Assembly (NCBI GenBank): GCA_011171075.1
Contig: DUFD01000010.1
Span: forward strand, 1 to 45,770
Origin: Dehalococcoidia bacterium
Lineage (GTDB): Bacteria > Chloroflexota > Dehalococcoidia > Dehalococcoidales > Fen-1064
DNA length: 45,770 nt
Direction: 5' to 3'
Part shown: piece by piece, positions 40,426 through 45,770 of the stretch
How positions within the stretch are numbered: the first letter of the stretch is position 1
Layout: every line of letters begins with the position of its first letter
The notes under the pieces: model-generated
Databases searched by the model: none
Seen by the model: the letters and a program-made list of their open reading frames with translations, nothing else
What the model was told of the DNA's origin: nothing
Position numbers and translations under genes: made by a program

Positions 40426-40455
40426 CCCCCTTCCCCTTGATTAAGGGGAAGGGGG
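40426..40455. repeat. Perfect 13-bp palindrome between glyS and sbcD
   Basis: CCCCCTTCCCCTT / AAGGGGAAGGGGG with a GATT loop. It has the look of a dispersed palindromic element or terminator; only one copy is in this window. It lies 24 nt upstream of the sbcD ATG. Confidence 0.6.
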
Positions 40456-40478
40456 ACTTAGGGGATAGGGTTATTTTT

Positions 40479-41726
40479 ATGAAAATAGTCCATTTTGCCG
40501 ACCTTCACCTCGGGGTAGAGACCTACGGGCGCCCCGACCCGGCCACCGGGCTGTCTTCGCGTCTCCACGACTTTCTCTCTGCCTTCGACCAGCTTGTTGA
40601 CTACGCCCTATATAATAAGGTAGACCTCGTCCTTTTCTGCGGTGACACCTACAAGAGTCGAGAGCCCAGCCAGACCCAGCAGCGGGAATTCGCGCGGCGC
40701 GTAAACCGCCTCGCCGCCAGCGGTATCCCTGTTTTTCTCTTAATCGGAAACCACGACCTGCCGAATGCTGTCGGAAGGGCAACCTCCACCGAAATCTTCG
40801 ATACCCTGGCTGTCCCCAATGTCTATGTGGCCAGTCGGCCCGACATCTATCGTATACCAACGCCCAGCGGTGAGATACAGATAGCCGCCCTGCCCTGGCT
40901 AAGACGCAGCTCCCTGCTGAGTCGGGAAGACACCAGAGAACTCAACTTCGAGGGAATCAACGAGAAGCTCCAGCAGATTCTGACCGGCATCATCACCGAC
41001 TTCACCACACAACTTGACCCCGCACTACCGGCGATACTGGCCGCCCACGTCTGGGTGGCCGGGGCAACTGCAGGCTCGGAGAAATCGATGACACTGGGAC
41101 AGGAACACACCTTGCTGCTGAGTAACGTGGCCAACACTGCCTTCGACTACGTAGCCCTCGGGCACATCCACAAGCACCAGGTCCTCTCCGATAGCCCGCC
41201 AACCGTCTACGCCGGCAGCCTGGAACGACTCGACTTCGGCGAGGAGACTGACGACAAGGGATTTTATATCGTAGATATTCAGCCAGGTAAGGCTAAAGAT
41301 AAGAGAATGGTCTCCTTCCAGTTCCAACCCATCGAAGGACGGCGTTTCCTCACCATCAGCCTCACCCTGGAAACCGGTGATACTGACCCGACCGCCACAG
41401 TAGTCAGGGCAATCGACGGTCAGGACACCGCTGACGCTATCGTCCGTCTCCAGCTTACACTACCGGCAGAAATCGAGGGACAGCTCAGTGATGCCGAAGT
41501 CCGCGACGCCCTTAAGGAAGCCCACTACTTCACCATCGCCAAGGACATCAGGCGCGAGACACGCCTCAGGCTGGGCAAGTGGGCCGCCGAGGAGATAAGC
41601 CCCGTCGAGGCCCTGAAAGCCTACCTGGAGCAAAAGAAGATATCACCGACACGCTCCAAAACGCTGCTGGAATACGGAGAGCGGTTGATTAGCGGAGAAA
41701 CAGAGCAGGAGGATTTAGTAGTTTAA
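40479..41726 (+). CDS. sbcD: SbcD-type DNA repair nuclease (Mre11-like)
   Basis: A 415-residue metallophosphoesterase nuclease that with SbcC processes DNA ends and hairpins. Motifs: D8-L-H10, G-D-T near 51, G-N-H-D near 85, and G-H-I-H near 229. A capping domain follows. The frame is open to 40437, but the ATG at 40479 gives the family N-terminus MKIVHFADLHLG. No sbcC gene follows; the next gene is convergent and overlaps by 4 nt. So the partner must lie elsewhere. Confidence 0.92.
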   Translation: MKIVHFADLHLGVETYGRPDPATGLSSRLHDFLSAFDQLVDYALYNKVDLVLFCGDTYKSREPSQTQQREFARRVNRLAASGIPVFLLIGNHDLPNAVGRATSTEIFDTLAVPNVYVASRPDIYRIPTPSGEIQIAALPWLRRSSLLSREDTRELNFEGINEKLQQILTGIITDFTTQLDPALPAILAAHVWVAGATAGSEKSMTLGQEHTLLLSNVANTAFDYVALGHIHKHQVLSDSPPTVYAGSLERLDFGEETDDKGFYIVDIQPGKAKDKRMVSFQFQPIEGRRFLTISLTLETGDTDPTATVVRAIDGQDTADAIVRLQLTLPAEIEGQLSDAEVRDALKEAHYFTIAKDIRRETRLRLGKWAAEEISPVEALKAYLEQKKISPTRSKTLLEYGERLISGETEQEDLVV

Positions 41727-42523
41727 TCCCTTTCTTTCGCTTTGCTGATACCCCCTGCCTTTTGCCCGGCTACGATAATAATATATGCCGCGTCTGCATT
41801 TTCGTCCATGGCATAATCACCAAACGATTCTATATTCCCGAAGCCGCAGCTGGACAGTAACATGGATACTTCATCATTGAAGAAAATCCGCACGTCTTCT
41901 TCAGCAAATACCGTTTTCACATTACCATCATGATGGTCAATAAGATAATAGAATTCTATGTGCTTTACTCTCTCTCGCTTTTTAAGAGTCGCCTGTTCAA
42001 ATTGGAATATGGTCGTACCCTCATGCTGGTACACGAACTTATCGCGATGGAACTCTTCGATAAGAGACCAGCCATTAATAAAGTCCAACAGAAAAACACC
42101 CTGTGGCGACAATACCTCGTGAACCGTTGTAAAGAACTCTACAACATCTGCGTAGTTGGTCATATAGAGAAAGGTATAGCCGAGACAATATGCAGCCTGA
42201 AATTCGCCGATACTGCTCAAATCATTAACATCGATGCAGTCAAAATCTATTGTTACCCCGGCTTTTTCCGCTTTTTCTCGCGCTATGTTAATCATGTCCT
42301 GTGATTTATCTATCGCTGTCACGTCATAGCCACGCTGTGCCATCTCTATGGCGTGTCCTCCTGTCCCGCAGGCTATATCCAATACGTGTTTTGCCCCCGG
42401 ATAGTATTTTTGGATGAGGTCGTGTGCAAACTGGCACTCCTTGGCGTAGTCTCTATACTGACGCATGACATCATAGTATTGTGCTAACTCCGCCTCAAAC
42501 ATATTATGGCTATATGCCACCAC
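41723..42523 (-). CDS. Class I SAM-dependent methyltransferase
   Basis: A 266-residue methyltransferase with motif I V-L-D-I-A-C-G-T-G-G-H (47-57), the acidic residue in A-I-D-K-S and the motif near D-V-N-D-L. The substrate is not evident; the pattern is that of small-molecule (glycine/sarcosine-like) enzymes. The GTG at 42523 is used here; GGAGAGG lies upstream, and GTG 42526 and ATG 42502 are alternatives. It looks more AT-rich than the neighbouring sbcD. Confidence 0.85.
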   Translation of the reverse strand: MVAYSHNMFEAELAQYYDVMRQYRDYAKECQFAHDLIQKYYPGAKHVLDIACGTGGHAIEMAQRGYDVTAIDKSQDMINIAREKAEKAGVTIDFDCIDVNDLSSIGEFQAAYCLGYTFLYMTNYADVVEFFTTVHEVLSPQGVFLLDFINGWSLIEEFHRDKFVYQHEGTTIFQFEQATLKKRERVKHIEFYYLIDHHDGNVKTVFAEEDVRIFFNDEVSMLLSSCGFGNIESFGDYAMDENADAAYIIIVAGQKAGGISKAKERD

Positions 42524-42587
42524 TACACCTCTCCAATATTACAGCCTGTCTGGACTGCAAGCATTATACTACATATCACGAGTCAGT

Positions 42588-42617
42588 TTGACAGTCGAAC
42601 AACAAAAGTTATAGAAT
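42588..42617 (+). promoter_or_regulatory. Promoter upstream of the tandem SDR genes
   Basis: Perfect TTGACA at 42588-42593, 18-nt spacer, TAGAAT at 42612-42617 (5/6). It leaves a leader of about 185 nt before the first SDR, containing a 46-codon open frame (42631-42771). Confidence 0.45.
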
Positions 42618-42630
42618 TGCGTTTGCCATC

Positions 42631-42771
42631 ATGAGGTATTTCTGTGATACTGTCGTGGGAACTCACCTCTTTGATTCAAAAGTGGAAGAGCCTCGGTATA
42701 CCGCCCTTCTGGATACCCTGAATTTGAATTTCACCCCCACCGAAAGTAAAGCATTAGGTGGGTCAAGGTAA
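42631..42771 (+). CDS. Possible 46-codon leader ORF
   Basis: An ATG-initiated frame of 46 codons lies between the promoter and the first SDR. It has no visible ribosome binding site and no family match, so coding is doubtful; it could be an upstream ORF or a gene remnant. Confidence 0.15.
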   Translation: MRYFCDTVVGTHLFDSKVEEPRYTALLDTLNLNFTPTESKALGGSR

Positions 42772-42808
42772 TCAAGCCAAAAATATTAAATAGACAGGAG
42801 GTTCAAGC

Positions 42809-43723
42809 ATGGGTGACAGACTAAAGGGAAGGGTGGCGATTGTCACCGGCTCCGGTGGCGGTATCGGACGTGGAGAGGCACTGGCACTGGCATCGGAAGG
42901 CGCCAAGATTGTCGTTAACGACCTCGGCGGTGCTGTCGACGGTACCGGCAGCTCCGATGCAGCTGCCAACAAGGTCGTGGAGGAAATCAAGGCAGCCGGA
43001 GGAGAAGCCGTCCCTAACTACGATTCTGTAGCTACCACAGAAGGCGGCGAGAATATTGTCAAAACGGCAATCGATGCCTTTGGCAGACTTGATATTCTGG
43101 TGAACAACGCCGGTATCCTGCGGGACAGGATGGTCTTCAACATGAGCCCGGAAGAGTGGGATGCGGTTATCAAGGTACACCTCTATGGCCACTTTAACGT
43201 TACCAGGCCAGCTTGCGTCCTCTTCCGGCAGCAGCGGAGCGGCCGCATCATCAATACCTCATCGACATCAGGACTGGGTAACCGGGGACAGTCCAATTAC
43301 GCCGCCGCCAAAGAGGGCATTGTCGGTTTCACACGAACCCTGGCCCTGGAGATGGGAAGATACGGAGTAACCTGCAATGCCATCCGACCGACCGCCGGTA
43401 CCCGCATGACCGTCAGTGATGACATGAGGCAGGCAGCCGAGAGGGCAGGTCGGGGAGCGGAATTTGAAAAAATGATGGCGGCGCAAAGGCCTGATGACAT
43501 AGGACCCCTGATTGTCTGGCTGGCCTCAGACGATGCAGCCCATGTCAACGGCCGGACCTTCGGCATACAGACAGGCAGGATTTGCATCTACTCCGAGCCT
43601 GTACCGGAAAAGACGGAGACCAAACAAGGTGGCTTCACCATTGACGAGTTGTTCGAACTTATGCCAAAGACACTGGCAGCCGGCCTGGTGAACCCCTCTC
43701 CTCCCGAACCACCAAAGGAATAG
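42809..43723 (+). CDS. SDR, 3-hydroxyacyl-CoA dehydrogenase (MFE-2-like) type
   Basis: A 304-residue SDR of the type found in multifunctional enzyme 2. Seen: T-G-S-G-G-G-I-G (14-21), the long V-V-N-D-L-G-G insert typical of MFE-2-like proteins, N-N-A-G-I-L-R-D, V-H-L-Y-G, S-S-T-S-G and the catalytic Y-A-A-A-K. About 50 residues follow the core, ending L-V-N-P-S-P-P-E-P-P-K-E. The ATG has AGGAGG upstream. A close paralogue follows 54 bp downstream. A role in beta-oxidation-like acyl-CoA metabolism is likely from family knowledge. Confidence 0.92.
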   Translation: MGDRLKGRVAIVTGSGGGIGRGEALALASEGAKIVVNDLGGAVDGTGSSDAAANKVVEEIKAAGGEAVPNYDSVATTEGGENIVKTAIDAFGRLDILVNNAGILRDRMVFNMSPEEWDAVIKVHLYGHFNVTRPACVLFRQQRSGRIINTSSTSGLGNRGQSNYAAAKEGIVGFTRTLALEMGRYGVTCNAIRPTAGTRMTVSDDMRQAAERAGRGAEFEKMMAAQRPDDIGPLIVWLASDDAAHVNGRTFGIQTGRICIYSEPVPEKTETKQGGFTIDELFELMPKTLAAGLVNPSPPEPPKE

Positions 43724-43777
43724 GTAGCAAGGTTTATTATCCGCAGTGCATGATAGTAGCCGGACAGGAGGGAAACA

Positions 43778-44710
43778 ATGGGTGATAGAGTAAAAGATAA
43801 GGTGGTGGTGGTCACCGGTGCAGGCCGTGGTATCGGCCGCGGAATAGCCATCCTCATGGCTGAGGAAGGCGCTAAGGTCGTCGTCAATGACCTCGGCGGC
43901 GCGGTCGATGGCTCCGGAGGTGCCCAGACCCCGGCCGACGAAGTGGTGGCCGAAATCAAGGCCAAGGGCGGCGAGGCAGTAGCCAACTACGAGTCGGTAG
44001 CTACCGTCGAAGGCGGTGAAAAAATCATCCAGACCGCCATCGATAGCTTCGGCAAACTCGACGTCCTGGTCAACAATGCCGGTATTCTCCGCGACAGGAT
44101 GATATTCAACATGACACCGGAGGAGTGGGACGCGGTTATTAAGGTCCATCTGTACGGGGTCTTCAACTGCTCCAAGCCAGCCGCCGTACTATTCCGCCAG
44201 CAGCGGAGCGGGTGCATCATCAGTATGAGCTCAACATCGGGCCTGATAGGGAACTCCGGCCAGGCAAACTACGGTGCCGCTAAGGCGGGAATCGCCGGTT
44301 TCACCCGTGTCATCGCCCGCGACCTGGGCAGGTACGGCGTCCGTTGCAACTATATTGCCCCTGGTGCCGGTACCAGAATGACGCTATCGGACGAAGTACT
44401 GGCCGCAAGGCAAATCAGGGCAGACAGGGGCCTGAGCGGAGGCAGCCAGCAGCCACGCCGGGCTGGCCCGGGAGACCCCGATGATGTAGCTCCATTGGTG
44501 GTCTGGTTGGCGAGCGACGCCGCTGTCAATATCAATGGGCAGGGCTTTGGCGCCGCCGGCGGGAATTATTCACTGTACCAGCAACCGGCACCGATGAAGA
44601 CCATTATCAAGGAAGGCCGCTGGACACTGGATGAACTCGACGCTATTCTGCCATCGACATTAATGGCCGGGCTGGTCAACCCGGCACCACTGCAACCACC
44701 AAAGGAATAA
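43778..44710 (+). CDS. SDR paralogue of the preceding gene
   Basis: A 310-residue SDR that aligns with its upstream neighbour almost end to end, including V-V-N-D-L-G-G-A-V-D-G, N-N-A-G-I-L-R-D-R-M, V-H-L-Y-G and the C-terminal tail L-V-N-P-A-P-L-Q-P-P-K-E. T-G-A-G-R-G-I-G and Y-G-A-A-K are intact. It is the product of a tandem duplication that has diverged most in the loop after residue 200 (substrate side), so the two probably differ in substrate. AGGAGGG precedes the ATG. Confidence 0.92.
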   Translation: MGDRVKDKVVVVTGAGRGIGRGIAILMAEEGAKVVVNDLGGAVDGSGGAQTPADEVVAEIKAKGGEAVANYESVATVEGGEKIIQTAIDSFGKLDVLVNNAGILRDRMIFNMTPEEWDAVIKVHLYGVFNCSKPAAVLFRQQRSGCIISMSSTSGLIGNSGQANYGAAKAGIAGFTRVIARDLGRYGVRCNYIAPGAGTRMTLSDEVLAARQIRADRGLSGGSQQPRRAGPGDPDDVAPLVVWLASDAAVNINGQGFGAAGGNYSLYQQPAPMKTIIKEGRWTLDELDAILPSTLMAGLVNPAPLQPPKE

Positions 44711-44734
44711 ATCAACTAACCTTCTTTAAAGAAT

Positions 44735-44768
44735 CGAGGCGGAGGGAAATCAAACACCCTCTGCCTCG
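44735..44768. terminator. Bidirectional terminator hairpin
   Basis: CGAGGCGGAGGG (44735-44746) and CCCTCTGCCTCG (44757-44768) form a 12-bp stem with one G-U pair and a 10-nt loop, between the convergent SDR and adenine deaminase genes. Confidence 0.6.
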
Positions 44769-44791
44769 TTGCCTTTATCTACAAATCAGGA

Positions 44792-45770
44792 CTACTCAAT
44801 CAGACGGAACTCGTTGACGTCCACCAGACCGAGGTCAGTCAGCCTCAACTCCGGGATGACGGGCAGGGCCACAAAGGAAAGGGTGGCGAAGGGAGAAGCC
44901 AATACAGTGCCCAGGTTGGCGGCAGCTTTTTCAACGTTATCCAGCCCGGAGACCACCTTTTCGAGCGGTTCGTCGGAGAGTAGTCCGGCAACCGGCAAAG
45001 CCAGACTGGCAACAATCCTGCCTCCATCAGCCACCACCAAGCCACCCTGTAGTCGCTCTATCTCGCGGATTGCCGTCAATATATCTTCATCACTGGTGCC
45101 AACAGCAACGATATTATGAGAATCATGTGCGATAGACGAGGCCAGAGTACCACGCTTGAGTCCGAATCCGGTTACAAGTCCAACGCCGACATTTCCGGTA
45201 GCTTTATGCCTTTCAACCACCACCAGCTTCAGGATATCGCGCTCGACATCAGGGATAATCAGCCCATCTCGGACCGTTACTTTTTCCTGTCGCTTCCGGG
45301 TGATAATCTGGCCGGGCACAATCTCGATAACGTGCGCAGTATCGCCAGAGACAGTCAGTTTCAGTGCTTCGGCACCAAATGGCTTTATCCTGACAGTATC
45401 GTTCAGTCCTCCCTTACCCCGTCCCCCCGTCAGAAAGAGAGGCTTGCCTTCACTGGCAACCAGCCGACCGTGATAATAGACACTGTCAACCAGAATGCCA
45501 GACAGGTCACTCAGCACAAGCAGATTGGCTAGATAGCCGGGAGCGACCGCTCCCAGTCGCCCCAGCCGGAAGTGTTCCGCAGTGTTAATGGTCGCCATCT
45601 GGATTGCCCGCACCGGCTCAAGCCCGAGTCGAATCGCCTTCCTGACCACAGCATCGATATCGCCGTCACGGAGCAGGTCGACACAGCTGCGGTCGTCGAC
45701 CACAAATAGGCAGCGCTTGTAGGTCTTATCGGTCACCAGAGGCAGCAGGGCTTCCAGGTTCTTCTCTGAG
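44792..45770 (-). CDS. ade: Adenine deaminase (5' partial)
   Basis: The C-terminal 326 residues of an adenine deaminase of the amidohydrolase superfamily (adenine to hypoxanthine). Seen: F-V-V-D-D-R-S with the metal-binding aspartate, A-I-Q-M-A-T-I-N-T-A-E-H-F, L-G-A-V-A-P-G-Y-L-A-N-L-L-V-L-S-D, and the C-terminal ade domain with A-H-D-S-H-N-I-V-A-V-G. The frame runs open through the window edge; an in-frame GTG at 45736 is not the start. Metal ligands of the N-terminal barrel are outside the window. Salvage role is established for the family. Confidence 0.95.
   Translation of the reverse strand, partial: SEKNLEALLPLVTDKTYKRCLFVVDDRSCVDLLRDGDIDAVVRKAIRLGLEPVRAIQMATINTAEHFRLGRLGAVAPGYLANLLVLSDLSGILVDSVYYHGRLVASEGKPLFLTGGRGKGGLNDTVRIKPFGAEALKLTVSGDTAHVIEIVPGQIITRKRQEKVTVRDGLIIPDVERDILKLVVVERHKATGNVGVGLVTGFGLKRGTLASSIAHDSHNIVAVGTSDEDILTAIREIERLQGGLVVADGGRIVASLALPVAGLLSDEPLEKVVSGLDNVEKAAANLGTVLASPFATLSFVALPVIPELRLTDLGLVDVNEFRLIE

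Noticed and set aside
1-45770. CRISPR arrays, rRNA genes, riboswitches or T-boxes
   Set aside because: No regularly spaced repeats, rRNA sequence or recognisable riboswitch core was seen; the leaders of hisZ and glyS are too short for a T-box.

Overview
The window looks like a chromosomal fragment of an uncultured anaerobic or facultatively anaerobic bacterium, most plausibly a Chloroflexota (Dehalococcoidia-like) lineage. This placement is an inference from gene content: many short-chain dehydrogenases (SDRs) and a family III CoA-transferase, ferredoxin-type Fe-S proteins, a CooC-type ATPase, a HisZ/short-HisG pair, a slipin/NfeD cluster and a Vms1-like release factor. Frequent GTG/TTG starts and a tRNA without an encoded CCA fit. 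No rRNA, CRISPR array, insertion sequence, phage gene or recombinase was seen.

Layout. 1-3.4 kb: a NylB-like serine hydrolase (cut by the left edge), a CoA-transferase and an SDR. 3.8-5.2 kb: an orphan molybdate/tungstate-type ABC ATPase and a small unknown gene. 5.27-11.88 kb: a three-gene cassette (giant FG-GAP-repeat membrane protein, ABC ATPase, NosY-like permease) plus a zinc-ribbon stub. This segment is bounded on the right by an intact tRNA-Lys(UUU) and on the left by an exact 35-nt copy of that tRNA's 3' end, the signature of an integrated element. 12-15.7 kb: a small membrane protein, mutS2 and a Vms1-like peptidyl-tRNA hydrolase. 15.7-20.9 kb: a SpoIIAA-like protein, an Old Yellow Enzyme/phosphotriesterase-like pair, an RRM-methyltransferase fusion and birA. 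20.1-22.5 kb: slipin-nfeD-nfeD.

22.6-30.3 kb is a histidine biosynthesis block: hisZ-hisG-hisD-(Fe-S protein)-hisC, then a separately promoted hisB and an SDR. Two genes here are unusual. HisG is a tandem of two HisG modules, each having lost a different half of the active-site signature. HisB carries an N-terminal Cro/CI-type helix-turn-helix, and its promoter region has two matching 17-bp dyads (TGTTA-N7-TAACA) 54 bp apart. 30.3-32.6 kb holds a second Fe-S protein, purC and a SpoU/TrmH methyltransferase. 32.6-38.2 kb is a leftward seven-gene redox operon (GltD-like flavoprotein, Fe-S protein, ferredoxin, unknown Cys-rich protein, SDR lacking catalytic residues, internally duplicated unknown, CooC). 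38.4-45.8 kb: DUF1648 protein, glyS, sbcD, a methyltransferase, two tandem SDR paralogues and adenine deaminase (cut by the right edge).

The best candidates for undescribed biology are the HTH-HisB fusion with its twin operators, the complementary tandem HisG, the tRNA-Lys-bounded propeller/ABC cassette, and the mutS2-VLRF1 pair as a compact ribosome-rescue operon. All calls come from reading motifs by eye; no database search or structure prediction was run.
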